A stretch of DNA of 9,631 bases from Lentibacillus juripiscarius JCM 12147 (GCA_001311805.1 BBCA01000080.1:1-9631); one strand, 5' to 3'; shown: positions 1-6,674, numbered from the stretch's first letter. Notes: a model not told the origin generated them from the letters alone. A program made the numbers and translations.

Positions 1-59
1 GTGTCGCTTGAATAACGCTCTTATTTAGTTTTTAGGGTGTAACTTTTTAAAATTTACCC

Positions 60-86
60 TTGATTTTTTCTAAAAACCTTTATAAT
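60..86 (+). promoter_or_regulatory. possible promoter upstream of 5S rRNA
   Basis: A TATAAT hexamer at 81-86 lies downstream of TTGATT at 60-65 (15-nt spacer, slightly short) or of CTTGAT in the 59-64 register (16 nt). Transcription would begin near 93 and give a leader of about 90 nt before 5S. If 23S lies just upstream this is only spacer sequence; no recognisable 23S 3' end is seen in bases 1-185. Confidence 0.35.
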
Positions 87-119
87 GTTTATTGGCACGA
101 AGAAATCAGCCGATCACTT

Positions 120-153
120 GGTTACGGAAGTGGCTTTGATTACTCACTTAACC
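120..153 (+). other. hairpin in the 5S leader or 23S-5S spacer
   Basis: GGTT (120-123) pairs with AACC (150-153) and AAGTG (128-132) pairs with CACTT (145-149), leaving a 4-nt bulge and a 12-nt loop. It sits about 30 nt before 5S and could be a processing stem for pre-5S RNA. That role is inferred; only the base pairing is seen. Confidence 0.3.
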
Positions 154-185
154 TTGCGGATGGCAAAACCATTAACAAATTCAGG

Positions 186-301
186 TCTGGCAGCAATAGC
201 GGAGAGGACACACCTGTTCCCATGCCGAACACAGCAGTTAAGCTCTCCAGCGCCGATGGTAGTTGGGGCCTTGCCCCTGCGAGAGTAGGACGCCGCCAGG
301 C
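186..301 (+). rRNA. rrf: 5S ribosomal RNA
   Basis: This is the 5S RNA of the large ribosomal subunit. It starts at TCTGGCAGCAATAGC and shows the conserved blocks CACCTGTTCCCATGCCGAAC and AGTTAAGCTC, the GCGCCGATGGTAGT segment, and the 3' end GAGAGTAGGACGCCGCCAG. The 5' and 3' ends pair (CTGGC with GCCAG). The length of about 116 nt matches Bacillus-type 5S. A strong terminator follows 7 nt later. No tRNA genes follow, and no 23S end is recognised in the 185 nt before it, so it is either the last gene of an rrn operon whose 23S lies outside the window or a solitary 5S copy. The exact ends are good to a few bases. Confidence 0.95.
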
Positions 302-307
302 AAAACG

Positions 308-347
308 AAAATCCAGTGTACGAATTCTTTCGTACACTGGATTTTTT
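308..347 (+). terminator. rho-independent terminator of the 5S/rrn transcript
   Basis: A perfect 17-bp stem (308-324 with 329-345) closes a 4-nt loop and ends in a run of seven T (342-348). Left arm core AATCCAGTGTACGAA, right arm TTCGTACACTGGATT. It is the strongest terminator in the window. Confidence 0.95.
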
Positions 348-394
348 TATGTACCGTGTTGTTGAATGGAATGGAAGATGTGAGATTCGAATAG

Positions 395-409
395 CTGTCT
401 GCGGGACAG
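395..409 (+). other. small hairpin between terminator and repeat array
   Basis: CTGTC (395-399) pairs with GACAG (405-409) around TGCGG. The right arm can alternatively pair with TCTGTC just downstream (about 423-428), so two mutually exclusive folds are possible. No function is assigned. Bases 351-458 otherwise hold nothing recognisable. Confidence 0.2.
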
Positions 410-458
410 ATATCTTTTTGCTTCTGTCGGAAATAATAGGTGTGACGCGAGCCAAAAA

Positions 459-737
459 GGCCTCGAAGACCGCTTCTCGAAACCCAAACGAGGATCTACC
501 GATAAAAAGGGTCTTGAGACCGCTTCTCGAAACCCAAACGAGGATATCTACCATTTAAAAAGGTCTTGAGACCGCTTCTCGAAACCCAAATGAGGATATC
601 TACCGTTAAAAAAAGGTCCCGAGAGTGCTTCTCGAAACCCAAATAAGGATATCTACCGTCAAAAATGGTCCCGAGCGTGCTTCTCTCGTCAAAAATGAGG
701 GCAGCGAACGTCGGGTCTTGAGAATACTTCTAGCTGC
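459..737 (+). repeat. tandem array, ~52-bp unit, four good copies plus two degenerate
   Basis: Units start at 459, 510, 562 and 615 (51, 52, 53 and 52 bp), with decayed copies at 667 and 714. Each good unit reads: GGTCTTGAGACC-like dyad, GCTT, CTCG-AAACCCAAA-CGAG stem-loop, GATATCTACC, then an A-rich linker. The two middle copies are nearly identical and the outer ones diverge, as expected for an array growing from its centre. The period is not a multiple of three and no coding frame fits. There are no variable spacers, so it is not a CRISPR. It begins about 110 bp after the rRNA terminator. Function unknown. Confidence 0.9.
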
Positions 738-1047
738 CAAGACAGAATTCAGGTAGCAAAGAAAGCATTTAAAGACCGGATATCTTTGCGCAGATGTAAC
801 CTCCCCTTCCCATGCTGCTCGGCTGGGAATTTTTCCGGCAGTGAGGCAAGACAGCCCTCCTTTCCATGCCGATTAGCCAGGAAGGGGGGAAGTTTTAATT
901 CAAAAATAAATAGGTCTCATTTGCTGAGAGGTAATGTCAAATATAGAAGGTTCCAAAAAATGGCGTATTCGGCCATCCCGTTGTCAAATTGTGTGTATCA
1001 AAAGAGCATTATAAACTAAAAAGGATTGCACAGAACAAGGGAATGGA
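738..1047. other. gene-free stretch with two related hairpins
   Basis: No convincing gene on either strand. Two similar segments, 801-829 and 857-893, each start with a CCTCC-rich arm, share an ATGC core and end in a GGGAA or GGAAGG arm, suggesting a duplicated structured element. The second pairs CCTCCTTTCC with GGAAGGGGGG, including G-T pairs. A further small hairpin (ATGGC with GCCAT, 960-976) lies downstream. No known riboswitch class was recognised. Confidence 0.4.
807..834 (+). terminator. weak terminator-like hairpin
   Basis: TTCCCA (807-812) pairs with TGGGAA (824-829) around an 11-nt loop and is followed by five T (830-834). It would end a plus-strand transcript across the repeat array if there is one. 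The stem is short, so this is tentative. Confidence 0.35.
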
Positions 1048-1624
1048 TTATTCGTATGAGTTGTAGTGGTTGGCGACATGCATCCAATCTTCTACAAATA
1101 ATGGCCACAGGTTAGGGCGGCGTCTTGCTGCTAGTGGGTGGTACCCCACTGCTGTTCGATACCCTTTTACATAGTGTGTGGACCCACGTAAAGTTTTCAC
1201 ATCGGAATCAGGATCTTGGAAAAACGATTGGACTGCTGTGTTTCCTAAGCAAAAGATAAAGGCGGGCTGTTTGACCTGTAGCTGGTGCTGAAGGTGAATC
1301 ATACAGGTTTGACGGGCCTTTTTCTTTATTGTAGGCTCGCACAGGTTTTCTTTTTAAAATGAAAGTCACATATATGTCTTTCATGCATAATTCTGCACGA
1401 TTGGCAGCTTTCTGCAGTGTTTGTCTAGTCCCGCACACAAATGGATTTCCCTCGCGATCTTCACGAGCTCCTGGATTATCAAGAATTACCATGATGGGTG
1501 CATTAGGATTGCCTTCACCCCAGACCATACGTGATCCATGTTTGTCAAGGCCACATTCATTGCATGTTTGAAGGTGTTCAGGAGTTGGTTCTTCCGGCCA
1601 CACAACAGGACAAAAGTCTGACAT
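1048..1624 (-). pseudogene. uracil-DNA glycosylase superfamily protein, frameshifted
   Basis: Likely a base-excision repair glycosylase that removes uracil or a related damaged base from DNA. Reading from ATG at 1624 and shifting frame once near 1314-1323 gives 191 residues. Residues 44-63 hold the pocket motif (VILDNPGAREDREGNPFV), related to the GEAPG..ED..G.PFV motif of family-4-type enzymes, and residues 161-168 hold the second motif (YHPLAARR). CNEC at 21-24 resembles the first cysteine pair of the Fe-S cluster in family 4. Cys107 fits one of the other two positions, but Leu90/Lys91 stands where the fourth cysteine is expected, so a cluster is uncertain. The start is fixed by GGAGGTGG 7-14 nt upstream. 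One extra base, probably in the five-base A run of the coding strand, breaks the frame after Glu-Lys. It is a lone gene, divergent from the acetyltransferase. The superfamily is fairly sure; the subfamily is not. Confidence 0.8.
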
Positions 1625-1648
1625 TGTATTCCACCTCCAATCCGTTTT

Positions 1649-1666
1649 TATACTGTTATTAGTATA
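1649..1666 (-). promoter_or_regulatory. dyad in the glycosylase upstream region
   Basis: TATACT-N6-AGTATA forms a perfect inverted repeat 25-42 nt before the glycosylase start. On the coding strand it supplies TATACT and TATAAA as -10 candidates, but no good -35 is seen. It does not match the Bacillus LexA box (GAAC-N4-GTTC), so there is no sign of SOS control. Confidence 0.35.
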
Positions 1667-1780
1667 CCTTTCCCCAGATTATTTATTTAGATGAATTGAC
1701 TCTTAGGATAATCGGTTGTTCCTCTAGCACAGGGCTTGTACTTTCTTTGGCACTGATAGATTAGGGACTAAGGGAATATC

Positions 1781-1838
1781 CAAATTCATGTTTTCACATA
1801 AATGGTATAGTATTGAAAACAAAGGCAGAATGAATTTG
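1781..1838 (+). promoter_or_regulatory. large interrupted dyad with -10-like box before the acetyltransferase
   Basis: CAAATTCAT (1781-1789) is complementary to ATGAATTTG (1830-1838), and GTTTTC (1790-1795) to GAAAAC (1815-1820). A -10-like TATAGT (1806-1811) lies inside the dyad with only a poor -35. It could be an operator around a promoter or a leader hairpin. The pairing is seen; the role is inferred. Confidence 0.35.
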
Positions 1839-1879
1839 AGAAAAACATAGTTGGAAGAATTACTGGGGGGGAAACGAGA

Positions 1880-2317
1880 ATGGTAATCAGAAAAGCCACG
1901 TCCAGCGAATTACAAATGATACAAGATCATTCAGAGATCGTAAAGAAGGAAGCGACCGTGGGAAATGTTGAAGCAAACAGGGAAAAAGTAATCCAAATGG
2001 TGTCCCAGATATTATCGGCTGGTGGGTATTATCTCGTCCATGCTGAAAATAATGAGGTCAAAGGCTGGATTGGTATTGGAAAGACTTTTAACTTTTTACT
2101 GGATGAAATGCACGGGATCATTCCGGAACTTTATGTTATTCCACGCTACCGCAAACAGGGAATTGCCGGTGAATTATGCAAGGAAGCGTGCAGACAGTTG
2201 AAAATAGAAGGTTATAAAAAAGTACAATTAAATGTGTTTAAAGGCAACCATGCAAAAAAACTATATGAGAAACTTGATTTTTATGAAGTGTCTTCATTAA
2301 TGGAAAAAGAGCTATAG
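1880..2317 (+). CDS. GNAT family N-acetyltransferase
   Basis: Transfers an acetyl group from acetyl-CoA to an unknown amine acceptor, in the cytoplasm. The 145-residue protein is a complete single GNAT domain. It starts with VIRKAT, the usual first strand. Motif A is at residues 82-99 (PELYVIPRYRKQGIAGEL), with the R/Q-x-x-G-x-G/A pyrophosphate loop as RKQGIA (91-96). Motif B follows with Asn123 and Tyr129 in the KGNHAKKLYEKLDFYE segment, where Tyr129 is the likely general acid. ATG at 1880 is preceded by a G-rich but non-canonical ribosome site, GGGGGGG at 1865-1871. The reading frame is intact, unlike most neighbours. It is monocistronic: a dyad precedes it and a terminator follows about 20 nt after the stop. 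The family is certain, the substrate unknown. Confidence 0.92.
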   Translation: MVIRKATSSELQMIQDHSEIVKKEATVGNVEANREKVIQMVSQILSAGGYYLVHAENNEVKGWIGIGKTFNFLLDEMHGIIPELYVIPRYRKQGIAGELCKEACRQLKIEGYKKVQLNVFKGNHAKKLYEKLDFYEVSSLMEKEL

Positions 2318-2338
2318 AGAAAGAGAGTGTTGGAGGCG

Positions 2339-2376
2339 AAAGCCGGTTATCCAATCGATGGATTACTGGCTTTTCC
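2339..2376 (+). terminator. terminator of the acetyltransferase gene
   Basis: A 15-bp arm pair (2339-2353 with 2359-2373) with one G-T pair and one mismatch closes a 5-nt loop and ends in TTTT. Left arm AAAGCCGGTTATCCA, right arm TGGATTACTGGCTTT. The tail is short but the position fits. Confidence 0.75.
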
Positions 2377-2454
2377 TGTGGTTCCATCCCAGGAGTGGCT
2401 CTCGGTTCATATGCACGTTACCGCTAGCTGATTCTGATGATTGTGGCAGCTTTG

Positions 2455-2520
2455 ACCGATATTATCCATGGGGCAGATTTCGGTTTGCTAAAAGTTAGCT
2501 ATCCGCTAAGTGCCCACGGT
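2455..2520 (+). other. long hairpin with symmetric internal loops
   Basis: GGGCA (2471-2475) pairs with TGCCC (2511-2515), CGG (2481-2483) with CCG (2503-2505), and GCTAA (2487-2491) with TTAGC (2495-2499). The internal loops are symmetric, 5x5 and 3x3. ACCG (2455-2458) and CGGT (2517-2520) can extend the base. It lies just upstream of the symporter promoter, so it would not be in that mRNA. It may be DNA-level, a small RNA or chance. The rest of 2377-2530 shows no gene. Confidence 0.35.
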
Positions 2521-2530
2521 TCTCATTTTA

Positions 2531-2560
2531 TTGTAATTTTCTTCATATTTCTGATAAAAT
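2531..2560 (+). promoter_or_regulatory. sigma-A promoter of the symporter operon
   Basis: TTGTAA (2531-2536), an 18-nt spacer, and TAAAAT (2555-2560) preceded by the TG of an extended -10 (TGA-TAAAAT). Transcription would start near 2567, about 43 nt before the first gene. Confidence 0.65.
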
Positions 2561-2609
2561 TTCAGTATATTTAGTATTAAAAATTTGGATTGGAGAGGAG
2601 GATTTTTTA

Positions 2610-2927
2610 ATGGCATCACGTTCCAAGTTCCAGGATCCGGGTCTCATTTTAACTGCTGTACTTGTTATTTATGCTGCATTTGTCTTTATCTGGTGGCCGA
2701 CCGACGTCTATTGGCTCGGTGTATCGCTGGTTGGGTGGCTGATGTTTATCGGTTTGTTTTTTGGTTTTTGCTGGCAATTATTTATGCTGTATGGATTGAA
2801 CAAATCGAAGGAACGAACGATTCGTAAAACCGATAGAAAGGAGATGACCGCATATGCAAGTGACGGAGTCTATTATTCTGCTGATTTACCTGATAGCTAT
2901 GACGCTATTTGGAGTTTATTTCTATAG
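2610..2927 (+). CDS. small two-helix membrane protein preceding the symporter (YhdT/DUF997-like)
   Basis: Probably an accessory subunit of the symporter encoded next. It has two hydrophobic segments, residues 11-28 and 33-62, joined by a WWPTDVYW turn, then a basic, polar tail (NKSKERTIRKTDRKE). The layout recalls YhdT (DUF997), the roughly 80-residue protein encoded just before the pantothenate symporter PanF; this is an analogy of size, topology and position, not a proven match. ATG at 2610 follows a good GGAGAGGAGG site (about 2592-2601). Odd point: the frame stays open to 105 residues and overlaps the symporter start by 74 nt, giving an implausible tail after about residue 80. A missed base near 2820-2850 could restore a stop close to the symporter's ribosome site. 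Function is inferred. Confidence 0.7.
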   Translation: MASRSKFQDPGLILTAVLVIYAAFVFIWWPTDVYWLGVSLVGWLMFIGLFFGFCWQLFMLYGLNKSKERTIRKTDRKEMTAYASDGVYYSADLPDSYDAIWSLFL

Positions 2928-4290
2928 CCGGGCACGTCAGTCGGAGAATGATTACTTTACTGCCGGGCAAAGCATTAATACATTTGTTGGGGCTTTTGCT
3001 ATTTTTGCTGCGGTTGCCAGCTCCAGTTCACTGATGGGGGCAGTGGGTTCAGGTGTTGCGATGGGTGTACCTTACTTTTTTACGTATGCTTTTGGTGTCA
3101 TTGCCATTCTTCCATTTTCTATGTTTCTGGTTTCCGGACAGATTCGCAGGGCAGGTGTGAAAACGCTCCCGGAATACTTTAAACAGCGGTTTGGGAATTC
3201 CGTTCAAATGGTTGCGGCCGGGATTGTCGTTGTTGGCATGACGTTTTATATGGTCCCGCAGCTGACAGCGTCTGGCTTGATTGGTTCCCATGTGCTTGGG
3301 ATAGATTATAAGACGGCGGTAATCGTTCTTGGGCTTGGTTTTACGCTTTATGCTGCCCTTGGCGGTATGTGGGCCATCACATATACAGATTTGATTCAGG
3401 GTGCGGTCATGCTGATTGGGATTGTCATCCTGGCACTGTTCATTCTGGCTGATCATAATGGATTTGTTGCACTGATTAATGATGCACTCGCGGCGGATCC
3501 GGCTTTTGGGGATGTTACGCAGCCCTGGATGTCGTACTTTGGTCTGTTTATTGCCTTTTTGTGGTTTGGTATTATATCTCCATCTGTTGTTATGCGTAAT
3601 TTTTGCTTCACGTGATGCGAAAACGGCACGCGATCGGCAATGTGGGCTTGTCTGATTTATTTAGTTCTGTTTCTTGGTGGATTTATGGTTACTTCCGCCG
3701 GCGCAAGCATGGGTGTTGTAGATACGCTGGCGAATAAAGACATGATTTTTGTTTCGGTTATTGAGCAGTATCTTCCATCGATTCTGGGCGGTATCATGCT
3801 GGCCGGGCTGATGGCAGCCATTATGTCATCGGCCGATGCGATGCTTCTGGCCATTTCGGCAGGGATTGCACATGATATTTACAAAGAACATATCAATCCG
3901 AAAGCAACGGAGCGTTTTGTAACCGGTTTAGGGCTTGCAGTAATGATTATTGCCAGTATTGTCGGCATTCTGATTGCAATTGATCCGCCTGGCCTTATCG
4001 CAATCATGGTCGGCTGGGTAGGCGGCTTTCTCTTATCAGGCTTTGGCTTTCCGATTGTGCTGGGTCTTTGGTGGAAACGTGCGAACACGACAGGTGCATT
4101 GGCTGGGATGCTGGGGGGTGTCATCGTGTTTTTGATACTTGTTGTCGGGCAATGGCTTCCGACAAACGCTGAGCCAATCATTGCCGCACCAGTCTCTCTG
4201 CTGCTTTTGATTGTAGTCAGCCTGATGACAGAACCGCCGTCCAAAGCCATTCAGGATCAGGTCGATCACTATCACACGCATCTCAATTAA
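2854..4290 (+). pseudogene. sodium:solute symporter (SSS family), internally frameshifted
   Basis: Inner-membrane importer that couples Na+ to uptake of an organic solute. The full length is about 478 codons with some 13 hydrophobic helices, normal for the family. Key motifs: DYFTAGQSI (33-41) after the first helix, GGMWAITYTDLIQG (170-183), the MRNFASRD-like loop (about residue 247 onward), and SSAD (325-328), which forms part of a Na+ site. ATG at 2854 follows AAAGGAGATG. An extra T in the five-T run at 3600-3604 and a missing base within 3626-3637 shift the frame out and back, exposing TGA at 3613-3615. With both corrected the loop reads MRNFASRDAKTARRSAMW, as the family expects. The substrate is unknown; a carbamoyl or ureido compound is suggested only by the nearby M20 amidase. 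The small protein before and the gene after appear cotranscribed. Confidence 0.88.
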
Positions 4291-4319
4291 CGATTACGGA
4301 AGTGAAGGGGCTAAAATTC

Positions 4320-4907
4320 ATGAAGGAACAGAACACAACGATGACAAGAATTGGGGATAAACTTACCATTTCAGAAACTGAGGCGTATAGGTATGTATAC
4401 AGGTCCCTTAGTCTCAGAAAGAAGTGGAAACGGTATGTTGATGAAACGTATTTGCGGGAGCACACTGAGGAATGCACATTGATTTATCACCCGATGTGGA
4501 TTGCGAAAGTACTGGTGATAGCTGACCGGCCGCCTTTTCCCCCGAAAAAGATCCCTAACATGGTGTTCGTTGACGCTGTGTCAGGGTACCGGGGTGTCTT
4601 TTCCAAGATACCCCCGCTACAGGAGTGTAAAGAGATGTCAGCTGATGTTGTGCCCATGCGCATTCCGGATGAAGATACCGCTAAAAAATATGTGCACGAT
4701 GTTCAAGACAAGCAGATCAACCGCTCCTATATTTTAAAAAAGCCCAGGCATGAAATAAGGGATATTTTCCCGGCTTATCTGCCAATGTGGAAAATAGCAG
4801 TGCGTAACCACGTACTCAATGAAACATTTTATATCAACGCGAATACCGGAGAACTGGAAACACATATGCAGAAGCGCTGGCAGAATGGACGTGATTTGCT
4901 TAAGTGA
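4320..4907 (+). CDS. hypothetical protein with a duplicated PepSY-like motif
   Basis: Not recognised as a named family. The 195-residue protein has no signal peptide or membrane helix and is probably cytoplasmic. It contains two copies of one pattern: YHPMW (56-60) followed by FVDAVSG (83-89), and YLPMW (153-157) followed by YINANTG (171-177). Aromatic-P-M-W followed by a strand ending in D/N-A-x-S/T-G resembles PepSY-type repeats, so a tandem of two such domains is likely. ATG at 4320 is preferred over GTG at 4302 because GAAGGGG (4304-4310) sits 9 nt before it. It lies 29 nt after the symporter with no terminator between, and a strong terminator follows, so it is probably the last gene of the symporter operon. 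The frame is intact. Role unknown. Confidence 0.75.
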   Translation: MKEQNTTMTRIGDKLTISETEAYRYVYRSLSLRKKWKRYVDETYLREHTEECTLIYHPMWIAKVLVIADRPPFPPKKIPNMVFVDAVSGYRGVFSKIPPLQECKEMSADVVPMRIPDEDTAKKYVHDVQDKQINRSYILKKPRHEIRDIFPAYLPMWKIAVRNHVLNETFYINANTGELETHMQKRWQNGRDLLK

Positions 4908-4964
4908 CTGCTTTAGGGCTGGATTTTGGGTACCCGCGTTCATGATTCAGTTCCCCCCGAAGGC

Positions 4965-5001
4965 AAACCTTGAATCTGGATTTGTCCCGATTCAAGGTTT
5001 T
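4965..5001 (+). terminator. terminator of the symporter operon
   Basis: A perfect 12-bp stem (4965-4976 with 4989-5000; AAACCTTGAATC and GATTCAAGGTTT) encloses a loop in which GGA and TCC can also pair. A TTTT tail follows. It separates the symporter operon from the amidase promoter at 5017. Confidence 0.85.
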
Positions 5002-5016
5002 AAAAATGAAAAAGTC

Positions 5017-5045
5017 TTGACCTCAAAAATTCCCTGGTAGATAAT
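5017..5045 (+). promoter_or_regulatory. sigma-A promoter of the amidase gene
   Basis: TTGACC (5017-5022), a 17-nt spacer and GATAAT (5040-5045), close to consensus. Transcription would start near 5052, inside the operator-like repeats described next. Confidence 0.75.
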
Positions 5046-5104
5046 GATACCATTCAATTCAGCATTAGTAAAAAGCATGGTATTATATATATAGGTGGTA
5101 TTAT
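5044..5104 (+). promoter_or_regulatory. operator-like repeats at the amidase promoter
   Basis: ATGATACCAT (5044-5053) is an inverted copy of ATGGTATTAT (5077-5086; 9 of 10 bases), and TGGTATTAT recurs at 5096-5104 in direct orientation. The first half-site touches the -10 box and start site, as for a repressor; the 33-bp centre spacing is about three helical turns and would allow looping. The regulator is unknown; no TnrA or CodY box was seen. Confidence 0.5.
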
Positions 5105-5137
5105 GCTTTTATATATAGTTAAGGAGGAGTTATTGGA

Positions 5138-6421
5138 ATGGGGATTTTGTATGATAAACTGATTGCGGATTTTGACAAAGTTCATAATACGAATGGCATT
5201 TCTGGTGAGCGGCTGGCAAAGCGGCTTGATGCGTTGTCTGAAATCGGACTGACCGAAGAAAATGGTTCACATCGTCCTGGGTTTTCAGACGAGGAAAAAG
5301 CGGCAAAAATTAGTTGCTGAGTGGATGCGTGAAGCCGGTCTTGAGGTGCGTGAAGACGGGGCAGGCAATATTTTCGGGCGACTGGCTGGTCAACAGGACA
5401 ACCTTCCAGCTATTGTCAGCGGATCCCATCTCGATACAGTACCTAACGGTGGACATTTTGATGGTGTGGTAGGTGTCCTTTCTGCTCTAGAGGTGGCTGA
5501 AGCGTGGAAGCAAACTGGGTATCAGCCTGAGAAACCATACGAAGTTGCGGTGTTTACCGATGAAGAGGGCTCCCGGTTTAATGGCGGGCTGCATGGCAGT
5601 GAAGCAGTTGTCGGCAAGGGTGATCTGAATGAAAAATTAAAGCAAGTCGATCAGGATGGCAAAACATTTGAACAAGTGCTGGAAGGGATTGGCCTGACAG
5701 TGGATGGCTATGCAGCGGCCGAACGTGACGCGGACGAAATTGAAATGTTTGTCGAAGCGCACATTGAACAGGGGAAGCGGCTTGAACAGCAAGGGCTGCC
5801 GTGCGGGATAGTTACAGGCATTGCCGGGCCGTGCTGGATGGAATTTACCTTTACAGGGGAAGCAGGTCATGCCGGGAACACACCGATGACAGACCGCAGA
5901 GACGCGCTTAGTGCTGCCGGTTCGTTTGTGGCTGAAGTTCCAAAGCTTCCTGGAACGGTTAGTGATTCAGCTGTTGCAACCATTGGAAAGCTGGATGTGC
6001 ACCCGAATGGGGTCAATGTTATTCCTGGCAGCGTCACCCTTTATACCGATATCCGTGATATTTATGCCGATACAAGGGACGAACTGGTTGATAAGGTATT
6101 GAAGCTAGCGGAGCAAATTGCAGCCAGCCACGATGTCCAAGTCGAACATGTTGAGAAAATGCGCACGCCTCCTGTACCAATTGATGAGCAAAACAGGACT
6201 TGCTTGAGGAATCATTCCGCGGGAAAAATATCAAGCCATATAAGCTCCCAAGCGGTGCGGGGCATGATGCGATGATCATTGGTGACAAGTGGCCAGTTGC
6301 AATGCTGTTTACCCGAAGTAAAGACGGTATCAGCCATAATCCGGCCGAATGGTCTGACTTAAATGATTGTGTCCAGACAGTGCATGTACTGAAAGACTAT
6401 TTGGAGAAAGTTCAGGACTGA
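5138..6421 (+). pseudogene. M20 hydantoinase/carbamoylase-family amidase, two frameshifts
   Basis: A zinc- or manganese-dependent amidohydrolase of the N-carbamoyl-L-amino acid hydrolase / allantoate amidohydrolase group, splitting the carbamoyl group of a ureido compound. All five metal ligands expected in M20 enzymes are present: His97 (GSHLDT), Asp108 (HFDG), Glu143 (DEEGSRF), His208 (EAHIEQG) and His376 (GAGHDA). The dimerisation-domain motif GEAGHAGNTPMTDRRDAL and NVIPGSV...DIRD are also intact. Corrected length about 427 residues, normal. ATG at 5138 follows AAGGAGG by 10 nt. One frameshift lies in the A run 5305-5309 (an extra A, or two missing), the other is a missing base at 6190-6197; the end is back in the starting frame. 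It has its own promoter and terminator downstream of the symporter operon, whose product may import its substrate. The exact substrate (hydantoin-derived, allantoate, beta-ureidopropionate) cannot be told. Confidence 0.88.
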
Positions 6422-6554
6422 GAGTACATTGATTTGTGTGATAGGTGATTTTAAAGGTGCCCTCCTGTGAGATTTTTGGACGGGATATACAGCGGTTTTG
6501 GGCGTTTTTATCGGCGATTCACATATGCGTCACTAGAAAACAGCAAAACATGCG

Positions 6555-6581
6555 AAAGCCCGGGATAGTACCCGGGTTTTT
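6555..6581 (+). terminator. terminator of the amidase gene
   Basis: AAAGCCCGGG (6555-6564) pairs with CCCGGGTTTT (6571-6580) around a 6-nt loop, with five T at 6577-6581. The G-C-rich core and T-run are typical. Bases 6422-6554 show nothing else, apart from a 9-mer TCACTAGAA (6530-6538) repeated in the TetR operator region. Confidence 0.9.
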
Positions 6582-6674
6582 GCGCTCCATGGACTGATCC
6601 GGAAGCCGGGTAAAGTGGAATTTCCTGATCATTCCCGCCATATCAACCCCGCTCCATAAACGATATCTCATTTG

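Noticed and set aside
120..153. tRNA-like fold before 5S
   Set aside because: Only one bulged stem forms; there is no T-loop, anticodon arm or CCA end.
60..365. Open frames across the 5S gene and its terminator, both strands
   Set aside because: They overlap a certain rRNA and terminator, and their translations show no protein-like composition.
144..554. 136-codon minus-strand open frame
   Set aside because: It covers 5S, the terminator and the tandem repeat; it is a by-product of GC-rich structured sequence.
459..737. CRISPR array
   Set aside because: The whole 52-bp unit repeats, including the linkers; there are no unique spacers and no cas genes.
786..1019. 77-codon open frame in the gene-free region
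   Set aside because: No ribosome site before the start, and it runs through the paired hairpins.
1640..1670. LexA/SOS box before the glycosylase
   Set aside because: The dyad there is TATACT/AGTATA, not the GAAC-N4-GTTC pattern of Bacillus SOS boxes.
2327..2428. Short GTG-started frame after the acetyltransferase
   Set aside because: It begins inside the terminator hairpin region, has no ribosome site and stops after 34 codons.
3613..3615. Selenocysteine or programmed readthrough at the symporter TGA
   Set aside because: The residues around it read as family sequence only if one base is removed before and one added after; a readthrough product would keep a non-family stretch. No SECIS-like hairpin was seen.
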